A stretch of 24,264 nucleotides of DNA from an uncultured Collinsella sp. (GCA_902494135.1 CABUSE010000004.1:1-24264); one strand, 5' to 3'; positions 1 to 7,148 are shown, numbered from the stretch's first letter. The notes: generated by a model not told the origin, from the letters alone. Translations and numbers: made by a program.

Positions 1-1
1 G

Positions 2-40
2 CCCGCGGTTCTTCGTGCCCGCGCCTCTATCAAGTGGTAA
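2..40 (+). CDS. Possible C-terminal end of an upstream gene (partial)
   Basis: Reading from base 2 gives twelve codons (PAVLRARASIKW) ending in TAA at 38-40. The codon choice (GCC, CGC, CGT, ATC, AAG) matches the coding genes of this window. Nothing identifies the product, and the stretch is too short to exclude a chance open frame. The following bases up to 181 hold no other gene. Confidence 0.3.
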   Translation, partial: PAVLRARASIKW

Positions 41-181
41 CGACCCTACCACGTTGCACTTTACCAAACAAGAGTATTCGTATATAACGTTTAAAAAATG
101 CAGGGATATGCTAGAAACATGTGTGCCACAATCCTGTATCACAATAAATTGCAACAGATATGCCTCACGAAGGGATCTTCT

Positions 182-1369
182 ATGACCGAGCTCCAAGAAC
201 TCCGCCGCTATCGCCGCGACCTCCATCGCATTCCGGAGCTCGATTTCGATCTTCCTCAAACCATAGCCTATATCGAGGGCGTGCTGGCACCGCTCGCTTG
301 CGAGGTGACCCATCCGTGCCCCAGCTGCGTCTGCGCTTTCTTCGACGCTGGCGTTGGTGCCTCGCATGCCACGGCGATTCGCGCTGATATGGATGCGCTG
401 CCCATTGCCGAGGCAACAAGGGCGGTGTTCGCCTCGACCCATCCCGGCAAGATGCACGCTTGCGGACATGACGGACACATGGCTATGGCACTTGCGGCGG
501 CAACCTTTGTCGACCGCACGATCCGTGAGCAGCCGGGAGCCATTAAGCGCAATGTGCTCTTTGTGTTTCAGCCGGCCGAGGAGACGACTGGTGGCGCCAA
601 GACGGTGTGCGAGAGCGGCGTGTTCGAGCGTTACGGGGTGGATCGCATCTTCGGCTTCCACGTGTGGCCCGATCTGCCCGCCGGCACGTTGGCGAGCTGT
701 CCCGGTCCGCTGCTGGCGCGCTCAAGCGAGACGCACATTCATATCCATGGCACGAGTATCCATATCGCCAAGACCTACGGCGTTCCAGTCGAGGAATCGC
801 ACGATGCCGCGCTGGCAGCGGCCAAGTTCTTAGTTTCCGAGCGCGAGCTCATGGACGAGTTGGGTGCCGATGAGCCCTGCATTGGCAAGTTCGGCCTGCT
901 GCAGGCGGGCACCGTCTGCAATGCGGTGGCGGGGGAGGCCCATGTTGCCGGTAGCTTGCGTGTGTTTACGGACGCCATGTTCGACCGTGCGCGCGAGGGC
1001 GTACGCCGTGCGCTCGACGAGGCGTGCACCGCAACGGGCTGTACGTACGATCTCGACTTTGCCGAGGGCTATCCGCCAGTCGATAACGACCCCGAGTTGT
1101 TTGCCCACATTGCGCCTGCCTTGCCCGAGCTGCAACTTGTGGACGAGCCGCTGCTGATCGCCGAGGATTTCGCGTTCTATCAGCGCCATCTGCCGGGCGT
1201 GTTCTTCTTGTTGGGCACGGGCGTGCCAGAGGGCCAAGACAACCCGAGTGATTCGGATGGCTGCCCCGCCTATGCCACAAGCGCCCTGCATACCGATAGC
1301 ATGCTCTTTGACGAGGAAATTTTGCTCAAGGGCCTCGATGTCTACAAACGATTGCTTTTGCTTGACTAA
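182..1369 (+). CDS. M20D family amidohydrolase / peptidase
   Basis: This is a 395-residue zinc-dependent amidohydrolase of the M20D type, the family that includes N-acyl-amino-acid hydrolases, hippurate hydrolase and N-acetyl-diaminopimelate deacetylase. Family motifs appear in order: LHRIPELDF near residue 14, RADMDALPI near 68, the metal-site motif HACGHDGH at 92-99, PAEE at 131-134, FGFH ending at His160, and a C-terminal ALHTDS. All expected metal-ligand positions (Cys, two His, Glu, His) are present. The dimerisation/lid domain has the shape GTSIHIAKTYG instead of the usual GGHAA-type motif, so substrate preference is open. An in-frame ATG at 98 exists, but the ATG at 182 is preferred because AAGGGA precedes it and the protein then starts at the family start. 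A TTACCA/TATAAC pair at 61-66 and 83-88 could be its promoter. It appears monocistronic, since higB has its own promoter. Confidence 0.88.
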   Translation: MTELQELRRYRRDLHRIPELDFDLPQTIAYIEGVLAPLACEVTHPCPSCVCAFFDAGVGASHATAIRADMDALPIAEATRAVFASTHPGKMHACGHDGHMAMALAAATFVDRTIREQPGAIKRNVLFVFQPAEETTGGAKTVCESGVFERYGVDRIFGFHVWPDLPAGTLASCPGPLLARSSETHIHIHGTSIHIAKTYGVPVEESHDAALAAAKFLVSERELMDELGADEPCIGKFGLLQAGTVCNAVAGEAHVAGSLRVFTDAMFDRAREGVRRALDEACTATGCTYDLDFAEGYPPVDNDPELFAHIAPALPELQLVDEPLLIAEDFAFYQRHLPGVFFLLGTGVPEGQDNPSDSDGCPAYATSALHTDSMLFDEEILLKGLDVYKRLLLLD

Positions 1370-1383
1370 GGTGTGAAGGACTA

Positions 1384-1460
1384 TTTGTTCTAGAAAACAC
1401 GAACAAACGTACGATATAATAGAGATGTAAGTCTATAGAAACGTTTGACGTTACTAACGT
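1384..1460 (+). promoter_or_regulatory. Promoter with operator-like palindromes for higBA
   Basis: A perfect TATAAT lies at 1415-1420, about 50 bases before higB. An inverted repeat TTTGTTC (1384-1390) / GAACAAA (1401-1407) covers the -35 area, and a second palindrome ACGTT-ACT-AACGT lies at 1448-1460 in the leader just before the ribosome-binding site. HigA-type antitoxins commonly repress their own promoter through palindromes like these. Assigning these sites to HigA is inference. Confidence 0.55.
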
Positions 1461-1471
1461 AAGGCGATACT

Positions 1472-1753
1472 ATGATTGCATCGTATAAAGATGAGGATAC
1501 CGAACGCTTTGCCATGGGTGTGCGGGTCAGGAGGTTCGTGCCCTTTGAGCGTGTTGCGTTGAGGAAGATTCGCCAACTGCAGGTTTGTGCTTCGCTTGAT
1601 GATCTTCGCGTTCCGCCGGGCAATCGCCTGGAAGCTTTGAAGGGCGATCGTGCCGGTCAATATAGCATCCGTGTTAACGAGCGCTATCGGGTCTGTTTTG
1701 AGTGGAGACAGGAGATGGCTTGGAATGTCGAAATCGTCGATTATCACAAGTGA
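1472..1753 (+). CDS. higB: HigB-family toxin (RelE/ParE fold mRNA interferase)
   Basis: This 93-residue protein matches HigB, the toxin of a type II toxin-antitoxin pair. HigB proteins cleave mRNA on the translating ribosome. The diagnostic stretch is near residues 51-93: NRLEALKGDRAGQYSIRVN, then ERYRVCFEW and a terminal VEIVDYH. These correspond to the conserved LKGdraG.wsIRvN.qwRi.F...d..iv.yH pattern of the family. Length is normal for HigB. The ATG at 1472 is preceded by GTAAGG at a suitable distance. The toxin comes first and overlaps the antitoxin gene by 29 bases, which is the usual higBA order and unlike most other type II systems. Confidence 0.9.
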   Translation: MIASYKDEDTERFAMGVRVRRFVPFERVALRKIRQLQVCASLDDLRVPPGNRLEALKGDRAGQYSIRVNERYRVCFEWRQEMAWNVEIVDYHK

Positions 1754-2066
1754 TGAGACTGCGCCCGATTTGCTGCCGCCGGTGACTCCTGGTGAGCTTC
1801 TCAAAGAGGAATTTCTTGTCCCTATGGGAATTTCTCAATATCGCCTTGCTAAGGAGACCGGGATTCCGGCTCAACGCATTGGACAGATTATCTTGGGAAG
1901 GCGTCGCGTGACGGCCGACACCGACCTTCGCCTTTGCCGCTACTTTGGTTTGACGGATGGATATTGGCTGCGCGCCCAGATAGCGTTTGATCTCGAGGCG
2001 GAGAAGAGGCGCATCGAACCGGAACTGGATAAGATCGTTCCTGTCCAGCAGGTTATCGCATTGTAG
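1725..2066 (+). CDS. higA: HigA-family antitoxin (XRE-type HTH)
   Basis: This is the 113-residue antitoxin partner of HigB. It has the HigA/VapI signature: PPVTPGELLKEEFLVPMG near residues 18-35, then an XRE helix-turn-helix (ISQYRLAKETGIPAQRIGQI, about 36-55), the family motif GRRRVTADTDLRLCRYFG, and a C-terminal helix (WLRAQIAFDLE). It should bind and neutralise HigB and repress the shared promoter. An earlier in-frame ATG lies upstream, but the ATG at 1725 has AGGAG at 1710-1714 and gives the family N-terminus. The gene starts inside higB, so the two are probably translationally coupled. Confidence 0.9.
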   Translation: MSKSSIITSDETAPDLLPPVTPGELLKEEFLVPMGISQYRLAKETGIPAQRIGQIILGRRRVTADTDLRLCRYFGLTDGYWLRAQIAFDLEAEKRRIEPELDKIVPVQQVIAL

Positions 2067-2095
2067 TGTTCAAAGATGTTGAGGTTGGAGTGACG

Positions 2096-2419
2096 ATGGG
2101 GCGACGCCGACAGACTGCCGTATATAGTCCCGGTGGGTGTGGATGCGGCTTGTTGTTGCTTCCGGTTATTGCTGTGAGCATTGGCGTGATGTTTGTGCTT
2201 GCTGGACTGGCCGCGTCAGCACTTGTGCTGTTGATTGTGGCCATTGGCGTGACGATTTGGCTCTGCCGTAATCGCGAGCGACGCCGTGCTGACGGTAAAA
2301 CCAATGTCGGCTGGGTCGTATTCCTGGTCATTGCGTACCCGCTGAGTGTCAGCTACCTGGCGTTCTTTGTCCTGTTGATGATCAGTGCTTTTACCGGGGA
2401 ATCCGTCGCGGTGGGTTGA
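2096..2419 (+). CDS. Small multi-span membrane protein of unknown function
   Basis: This 107-residue protein is not recognised. A basic N-terminus (MGRRRQ) is followed by a CGCG motif at residues 15-18. A long hydrophobic block at about 19-57 probably forms a two-helix hairpin; a basic loop (CRNRERRR) and a second hydrophobic block at about 71-99 follow. The ATG at 2096 is preferred because GGAG at 2087-2090 sits five bases upstream. A GTG at 2066 overlapping the higA stop would add ten residues. Its closeness to higA suggests co-transcription with the toxin-antitoxin pair, but nothing in the sequence ties it to toxin function. The next 160 bases (2420-2580) hold no gene, only the hairpins described separately. 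Confidence 0.65.
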   Translation: MGRRRQTAVYSPGGCGCGLLLLPVIAVSIGVMFVLAGLAASALVLLIVAIGVTIWLCRNRERRRADGKTNVGWVVFLVIAYPLSVSYLAFFVLLMISAFTGESVAVG

Positions 2420-2495
2420 TGCGCTGCCAGCAGACGGTCGCGCAAAGTGCGTTTGCTCGGCGTTTGGATAACTGCATTGGCCGTTTGCCGCAACC

Positions 2496-2510
2496 TTAGC
2501 TCTCAGCTAA
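2496..2510 (+). repeat. Short perfect inverted repeat upstream of the lipoprotein gene
   Basis: TTAGCT (2496-2501) and AGCTAA (2505-2510) form a perfect palindrome with a three-base centre. A weak promoter candidate (TTTGCC at 2484-2489, TAATGA at 2508-2513, 18-base spacer) overlaps it, so it could be an operator. Confidence 0.35.
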
Positions 2511-2524
2511 TGAATTCAAGTTCA

Positions 2525-2578
2525 ATCCTTCCTACGATGTGCTGTGTGCCGGCACGGTAGCCGGATCGTAGGAAGGAT
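2525..2578 (+). promoter_or_regulatory. Perfect 14-bp hairpin sequestering the lipoprotein ribosome-binding site
   Basis: Bases 2525-2538 and 2565-2578 are perfect reverse complements over 14 bases. The right arm contains AGGAAGG (2570-2576), the Shine-Dalgarno sequence of the following gene, so the whole site is paired in the folded RNA. The 26-base loop can form an inner hairpin, CCGGC (2549-2553) with GCCGG (2560-2564). There is no U-tract, so it is not a typical intrinsic terminator. It would lower translation unless opened. What would open it is unknown. Confidence 0.6.
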
Positions 2579-2583
2579 GCATG

Positions 2584-3126
2584 ATGAATAAGCTCGAAAA
2601 CGAAGTGCTGCTGAGCCGTCGCGCTGCACTGGGCGCATTCGCCACCGTCGCCTTGGGGACTGCCGGTCTTCTTGCCGGTTGTGGTAGCGATAAGGCGACC
2701 GTCACCGAGGACGCTGGTGATGGCGACAAGAAGGAAGAGGCGAAGAAGGAAGAGCAGTCTACGACTGACCTGGCGGTTGGCGCGACGGTGACCACGGCTG
2801 CCGGTCTTTCCGTCGTTGTCGATTCCGTCCAGCCCGGCCTCACAAATTATGACGGTTCGACCATGACGGGCATTCACGTCACGTACGTCAACAATGGCGA
2901 TGAGGGCGCAGATTACAATATCTACGACTGGAAGGGCGAGGACGCCAACGGCGCTCAACAGAATCAGGGTTACTACAGCGAGGGCTCCGATGAGCTGCAG
3001 TCTGGTACCCTTTCCGCCGGTGGCTCCGTGGCGGGCAATATCTACTTTGATGGCGATATCAAGAAGGCACTGTATTTTGCCAACATGTTTGATAAGTCTG
3101 CCACTGCAAGCTGGGTGCTGGCCTAG
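2584..3126 (+). CDS. Secreted lipoprotein, DUF4352-like
   Basis: This is a 180-residue exported lipoprotein. The N-terminus carries SRRAALG, a possible twin-arginine motif, a hydrophobic stretch and a lipobox LLAGC with the lipidated Cys near residue 33. A charged, Lys/Glu/Asp-rich linker (about 35-58) follows. The remaining ~120 residues resemble the immunoglobulin-like DUF4352 domain: a VTTAAGLSVVVDSV-type strand, then GIHVTYVNNGDE and a SAGGSVAGNIYFD strand before the end. Proteins of this kind are surface lipoproteins of mostly unknown role. The ATG at 2584 has better spacing from AGGAAGG than the adjacent ATG at 2581; the choice changes one residue. Expression is probably limited by the hairpin covering the ribosome-binding site. 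Whether it belongs with the next two genes is unclear. Confidence 0.75.
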   Translation: MNKLENEVLLSRRAALGAFATVALGTAGLLAGCGSDKATVTEDAGDGDKKEEAKKEEQSTTDLAVGATVTTAAGLSVVVDSVQPGLTNYDGSTMTGIHVTYVNNGDEGADYNIYDWKGEDANGAQQNQGYYSEGSDELQSGTLSAGGSVAGNIYFDGDIKKALYFANMFDKSATASWVLA

Positions 3127-3165
3127 CATGTCGCTACCGTTGCGCCGTATGGGAGGTGAAGTCGT

Positions 3166-3588
3166 ATGCCCGATAAAAAGTTGACTGACGAGTTACTCAA
3201 TGAACTTCTCGACGCGCCAAACATCGATGGCTATATCAAAGAACACGACTTTGCCGCCCCGTCGCTTTCGGACTACCTGCAGCAGCTGCTGCAGGAAAAG
3301 GGCTTGGAGCGCTCGCGCGTGGTTCGTATGGCCGATCTCAATGAGACCTTTGGCTATCAGATCTTTACCGGTGCGCGTCATCCGAGTCGCAATAAGGTGC
3401 TGCAGATTGCCTTTGCGATGGCGCTGACGCTCAAAGAGGCCAACCGTGCGCTGACGGCTGCCGGGGTAAGCGTTCTTAACTGCAAGGACCGCCGCGATGC
3501 GATTATCATCTTTTGCATCGATCGCGGGTGCAGCCTCCAAAAGGTCAACGAGGAGCTGTATCGCTTTGGCGAGGAGACGGTGAGTTAG
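3166..3588 (+). CDS. Helix-turn-helix regulatory protein preceding a Ser/Thr kinase
   Basis: This is a 140-residue cytoplasmic protein with a central XRE-like helix-turn-helix: YLQQLLQEKGLERSRVVRMA, then DLNETFGYQIFTGARHPSR, about residues 37-76. A helical C-terminal part follows (RRDAIIIFCIDRGCSLQKVN, then EELYRFGEETVS). The combination of the GYQIF.G.R.PSR.K motif with RRDAIIIF is familiar from small regulators found beside Ser/Thr protein kinases in anaerobic Gram-positive bacteria, and a kinase follows here. GGAGGTGA precedes the ATG. It may act with, or be phosphorylated by, the kinase; that is inference from context. It lies 39 bases after the lipoprotein gene, so one transcript is possible. 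Confidence 0.7.
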   Translation: MPDKKLTDELLNELLDAPNIDGYIKEHDFAAPSLSDYLQQLLQEKGLERSRVVRMADLNETFGYQIFTGARHPSRNKVLQIAFAMALTLKEANRALTAAGVSVLNCKDRRDAIIIFCIDRGCSLQKVNEELYRFGEETVS

Positions 3589-3673
3589 CGGCTGATATCT
3601 GAGCCGGCGGAACTGCCGAACAACGATGCAAACGAACGGGGCGCGGATGCCATGGGGTGTCTGCGCCCTGCGC

Positions 3674-3679
3674 TATGAT
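3674..3679 (+). promoter_or_regulatory. Candidate -10 box for a leaderless kinase transcript
   Basis: TATGAT lies seven bases before the ATG at 3687, the spacing expected if transcription starts at the start codon. No clear -35 is seen. An inverted repeat GGGCGC (3639-3644) / GCGCCC (3663-3668) lies directly upstream and could be an operator or a weak hairpin. Confidence 0.35.
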
Positions 3680-3686
3680 GGAGGCT

Positions 3687-4229
3687 ATGGATACTCAGAC
3701 CCCAACATATTCCAATGACGAGCTGACCGCAGCGCTTGCCGAGCACCTGGCGTCGCTCGATCGCGACGACAGCTATCGCGTGGAGCGTGTACTTAAGCGC
3801 TCATCCGTTGAAACAACCGAGCTCGTGTTCTTTGAAGGAACCGGCGGTGGTTCGCTCGGCCCCTTTGTCCGTAAACGTATCGATGCTTCGGCCCAAATCG
3901 GCGGGGCATACGGACGTTTGTTTGCCGCTCAGCGGGCAGGCGGGCGTTTTGAGCACCTGCCCAGAATTGTCGATTGTCGTCGTGTGGGCGACGAGCTCAA
4001 CGTGGTTATGGAATACATCGAAGGGGAGACGCTCGGGGCGCTGGTGGACCGTCTGGGGGCCACCAGCGATTATGCACGTGAATTGTATCCTGCCCTTTGC
4101 GACGCCGTGGGCGAGCTCCATGCCGGTTTTGCAATGGCGGGGGAGACGTCGGCACCGGTGATCCATCGCGACCTCAAGCCGTCGAATATCATCGTGACGG
4201 GTGCCAACTATACGCCTGATGAGGCCTGA
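3687..4229 (+). pseudogene. Ser/Thr protein kinase, N-terminal part (frameshifted)
   Basis: This frame encodes the N-lobe and catalytic loop of a Hanks-type Ser/Thr kinase. The VRKRID stretch probably carries the ATP-anchoring Lys, VMEYIEGETLGALV is the hinge, and HRDLKPSN is the intact catalytic loop about 20 residues before the end. The frame stops at TGA 4227-4229, after ANYTPDEA. The kinase continues in another frame: reading from 4223 gives GLTFSSLVIIDLGIARVW, which carries the DLG magnesium-binding motif. The shift corresponds to a loss of one base (or four). A contracted GGCCGGCC at 4223-4226 would explain it. The start at 3687 is uncertain, because in-frame GTG 3657 and ATGs at 3675 and 3678 also exist. 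Alone, this fragment cannot be an active kinase. A sequencing error is possible. Confidence 0.75.
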
Positions 4230-4243
4230 CGTTTTCGTCGCTG

Positions 4244-5065
4244 GTGATTATCGACTTGGGGATCGCGCGCGTATGGCGCGATGGCGCCGATGCCGACACC
4301 GTCAAGTTTGGCACGCGACCCTATGCGCCGCCCGAGCAGTATGGGTTTGGGCAGACGAGCGTGCGAAGCGACGTCTACGCACTTGGCGCCCTGTTGTTCT
4401 TCTGCTTGACGGGAGTCGACCCTAAACCAGGGCTCGACATGCGCGAGCAATGCGAGGCGCGCGGCATTCTCACTCCACTTGCCGATGCCGTCTGCATGTC
4501 GATGGCGCTCGACCCGGCCAAGCGTTTTGCGAGCGCGGAAGCGTTGGGACGGGCGACGCGCGTGGCATACGATCTGAGCCGCCCCGTGCGGCCTCCTGCG
4601 CCTGCGCCTGTCCGTACTCCGGCCTCGGAGACGGTGTTGACGTCCCAAGGGCTCCAGAACCCCGCAGGGCTTCCTAGGCCTGCCGTCTCCGCTGCATGCG
4701 GTCTGCTCTCTCGCGTTCCGGAGTCTCTGGGGCGCATTTGGAATACGTTCGTCTGCTTCTCGCTGCTTGTGTTCTTTGCCGGAAGTCACTTTGCCGTCTT
4801 TCACCCCACTGGAGCAAACCAAAGCTACCCGACGTGGCTTCTCATAATCGAGTATTTTTTCTTTGTCGATGGCCTTACGGTGCTTATGCATTTTGCGCTG
4901 CTCGATAAGCGCCGTCTTCGTCGGCGATTCGCATTGCTCGACAGCTATCGCGGCAAAAAACTCGCGAAACTTTGGCTCAAGGCATTGGGTGTGCTGCTCC
5001 TATGCATGATCGTCATAGTCGCGGTTGCCAATGCGACCGGCGTCGTCGATACCTCCGCTACCTAA
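4244..5065 (+). pseudogene. Ser/Thr protein kinase, C-terminal part with membrane anchor (frameshifted)
   Basis: This is the continuation of the kinase above. It holds the DLG motif (residues 4-6 from the GTG at 4244), the activation segment GTRPYAPPEQYG with the APE-like PPE, and SDVYALG of the F-helix. A proline-rich linker then leads to a membrane region of about three spans (WNTFVCFSLLVFFAG, WLLIIEYFFFVDGLTVLMH and LGVLLLCMIVIVAVA). The intact protein would be about 460 residues: a cytoplasmic kinase with a C-terminal membrane anchor and no extracellular PASTA repeats. The open frame extends back to 4223. The GTG at 4244 has no clear ribosome-binding site. Upstream are the helix-turn-helix protein and, further off, the lipoprotein; a terminator follows at once. 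Confidence 0.75.
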
Positions 5066-5070
5066 AAGAA

Positions 5071-5096
5071 AAAGGGCCCCATTGGGGCCCTTTGCA
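5071..5096. terminator. Bidirectional intrinsic terminator
   Basis: AAAGGGCCCC (5071-5080) and GGGGCCCTTT (5084-5093) form a perfect 10-bp stem with a three-base loop. The A-rich flank on the left gives a U-tract on the minus strand, and TTT closes the plus side. It serves the kinase on the plus strand and the convergent lysozyme-like gene on the minus strand. Confidence 0.85.
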
Positions 5097-5103
5097 GTTG
5101 CAC

Positions 5104-6237
5104 TTAGATGCGGTTCATCTGAGCGGCGACTTTGTTGTACCAGTCCTGCCATGTGGGCGGGCAGTACTTTTTGGCCGCAGCCGGGGTAAGGGTGGAGCCG
5201 TAGTTGGCGCCCAGATAGGCAACGTGAGCGGAGATACCTTCGCTCCAGCTGCCAAAGCTGCGCCAACCGCCGCCACGTGCACTCCAGCCCCAAGCGTTGT
5301 AAGAATTGGCGCAATAAGCACCCTTGGTGCTCTCGATGCAGGCGATGGCGGGGGACCAACGGGGGTCGACACCGGTATTCCAAGCGGCGACGGCAAAGTT
5401 ATAGCCCTGGCCTGCCATGGGGGAGCCGGCGAGATAATTGTCGATGCGGTTCGTCCACTCATTAATGAACGAATCGTAATCGGAGCTACCGGTATTGGAG
5501 TTGTTCACCGTGGTGTCGATGGTGGTGTTGGTGTTGGTGGCCTGGCTGCTGGAATTGCTGCCGCTTACGCCCTCGCCCGAGAGCTTCTCGGCGGCAGCGG
5601 CCTTATCGGCCTCAAGCTTGGCAAGCTCGGCGGCATTTTCCTGTTCGGCTTTTGCCTGTGCCTCGCTGCGGAGCTGCTGGGCCTGCGCCAGCGCATCCTC
5701 GGCGTTTTTCTGCTCTGCCTCAAGCTGTGACTTGGCCTGCTGGAGCTCGGCCTTGTTCTGCTCGAGTTCGGTTTGCATGTTATTGAGCTCTTCGATCTCG
5801 TCGACGCTCGAACTCGTGATCTGATTGGTGTATTTGCAGGTCGTGATGAACTCACCCAGGCTCTGCGCGTTGACCAGGAAGCTCACGATGGGATTGGTGC
5901 CCTTCTGATACTTGTACAGATCGCGCATGGCGGAGCTTGCCTTGGCCTGCTGCTCGGGAAGCTTAGCCTCGATTTCCTCGATGCTTGCCTCATTGGAGTC
6001 AATCTGCTTTTGCAGGTCATCGAGTTTGGTGCGGGCGTCGTTGTAGGCGCTCGTGGCGGCTTCGATCTTCTGCTGGGCTGCGGAAAGCTGGTCCTGCGTT
6101 GCCTGCGAGGCGGCATACGCCGCAACGGGGGAGAGCATCGGCGTGGCCGTCAGCGCAACGGCGAGCGCGGCGCTCGTGATGATACGAGCCGGCTTCGACG
6201 CAATGAGCGCTGCGGTGCGATGATTCGAATGCTGCAT
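5104..6237 (-). CDS. Secreted coiled-coil protein with C-terminal lysozyme-like domain
   Basis: This is a 377-residue exported protein, probably a cell-wall hydrolase. A signal peptide covers about residues 1-42 and ends in AYA. A long coiled coil (about 45-215, rich in Ala/Glu/Gln/Lys) resembles the N-terminal domain of PcsB-type division proteins. A Ser/Asn/Thr linker follows (about 225-250). The last ~110 residues look lysozyme- or glucosaminidase-like: WNTGVDPRWSPAIACIEST with a candidate catalytic Glu at about 302, then NAWGWS and a GWRSFGSWSEGISAHVAYL segment. Cys residues in AIAC, AYC and KYC could form disulfides. It should act on peptidoglycan outside the cell, perhaps at division. 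A TTG 15 bases upstream is in frame, but the ATG at 6237 follows GAGGGA. The gene ends at a shared terminator. Confidence 0.8.
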   Translation of the reverse strand: MQHSNHRTAALIASKPARIITSAALAVALTATPMLSPVAAYAASQATQDQLSAAQQKIEAATSAYNDARTKLDDLQKQIDSNEASIEEIEAKLPEQQAKASSAMRDLYKYQKGTNPIVSFLVNAQSLGEFITTCKYTNQITSSSVDEIEELNNMQTELEQNKAELQQAKSQLEAEQKNAEDALAQAQQLRSEAQAKAEQENAAELAKLEADKAAAAEKLSGEGVSGSNSSSQATNTNTTIDTTVNNSNTGSSDYDSFINEWTNRIDNYLAGSPMAGQGYNFAVAAWNTGVDPRWSPAIACIESTKGAYCANSYNAWGWSARGGGWRSFGSWSEGISAHVAYLGANYGSTLTPAAAKKYCPPTWQDWYNKVAAQMNRI

Positions 6238-6279
6238 CCAGTCCCTCTGCAATCAATCGTAGGTTATGGTTCGAACGGT

Positions 6280-6406
6280 ATTCTACTACTGCTTTCGACC
6301 TCAACTTGAACCTTAAAGGTTCCAAAGGGTCAAGTTGAACTTGAGGCTTTGGCTTTGACCTGCAGTTATGATGAATTGTTGAGAAACCATAGAGTTCAAC
6401 TTTAAC
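6280..6406 (-). promoter_or_regulatory. Promoter and operator-like palindrome cluster of the lysozyme-like gene
   Basis: TAGAAT on the minus strand (6280-6285) is a good -10, giving a leader of about 35 bases. Upstream lie two 15-bp perfect palindromes: GAACCTT-A-AAGGTTC at 6308-6322 and TCAAGTT-G-AACTTGA at 6330-6344, with centres 22 bases apart. The 9-mer GTTCAA(C/G)TT occurs three times: minus 6303-6311, minus 6332-6340 and plus 6394-6402. The first overlaps the -35 region. This is the layout expected for a repressor or activator binding several sites. The regulator is unknown. The rest of 6238-6471 shows no gene. Confidence 0.5.
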
Positions 6407-6471
6407 GTTACGGGGGCCTGTTTGAGAGGAGTTTGGGACTATAAAAGCTATCTCAACGTGGGGTTTTACAA

Positions 6472-7104
6472 CTACAGCGTGCCCTCCTGACGAGCCTGCT
6501 CAATCTCTTCGAGGGCCTCGGCAGGGGTGAAAGAACAGGTGCCGCCGCCGAGCTTGACCACCTGGATGTCGTCGCCGATATGGACCTCTCCACCCTTGAG
6601 CACCACGCCAAAAACGCCCTCGTGGGGAAAGATGCAGTCGCCGGCGAGATAGTAGATGGCACAGCGTGTGTGGCAGGCCTTGCCGATTTGGCTGATTTCG
6701 ACAAGCACCTCGCTGCCAAGCTTGAGCTGCGTGCCCAAGGGGAGCGAGAGTAGATTGATGCCTTGCGTGGTGAAGTTTTCCCCAAAGTCACCCTTGCGCA
6801 CATCGAGTCCGCGGGCCTGCGCCGTCTGGATGGACTCTGCGGCCAAAAAGGAAACCTGACGGTGCCAATGCCCGGCGTGCGCATCGGAGGCGAGGCCAAA
6901 CTGCTCGATGACGGTGTCGTGCCCGTCGGCGACGGGTGACTTACGCGTGCCTTTGTGCTCCGACGTGTTGATTGAGACGATACGGGCAGGCCCGTTGTAG
7001 GCGTCGCTTGCCGTGTACAGGGGAGCGGTCGCTTTCGCACGTTCCGTCAGCTCGCGCCTCGCGGCATTGAGGATGGGATTATCGGTCGGATGGTCTTGGG
7101 GCAC
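6472..7104 (-). CDS. MOSC domain-containing protein
   Basis: This 210-residue protein has a MOSC domain, the fold at the C-terminus of molybdenum-cofactor sulfurases and in YiiM/YuaD-like proteins. MOSC proteins are linked to sulfur transfer or to binding of the molybdenum cofactor. Seen here: ARIVSINTSEHKGTRK near residue 40, SDAHAGHWHRQVSFLA near 73, KGDFGENFTTQGINL near 104, and the conserved core GKACHTRCAIYY at 141-152 with Cys144 as the usual functional Cys; Cys148 and Cys157 are nearby. It is a stand-alone MOSC domain with about 40 extra N-terminal residues. The start is a GTG with GAAAGG upstream. No molybdenum cofactor genes are nearby, so the role is open. No clear terminator follows. 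Confidence 0.85.
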   Translation of the reverse strand: MPQDHPTDNPILNAARRELTERAKATAPLYTASDAYNGPARIVSINTSEHKGTRKSPVADGHDTVIEQFGLASDAHAGHWHRQVSFLAAESIQTAQARGLDVRKGDFGENFTTQGINLLSLPLGTQLKLGSEVLVEISQIGKACHTRCAIYYLAGDCIFPHEGVFGVVLKGGEVHIGDDIQVVKLGGGTCSFTPAEALEEIEQARQEGTL

Positions 7105-7148
7105 GTGCGCGCCTTTCGCTCGAGGATGTCAATACACTGAATCCTACA

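Noticed and set aside
4215..4244. Programmed ribosomal frameshifting in the kinase gene
   Set aside because: The frames overlap for only about two codons, and the overlap contains no slippery heptamer or downstream pseudoknot; a small deletion is simpler.
4972..5730. A 252-codon plus-strand frame opposite the lysozyme-like gene
   Set aside because: Gly/Ala/Val-rich antisense frame with no ribosome-binding site; it also runs through the terminator at 5071-5093.
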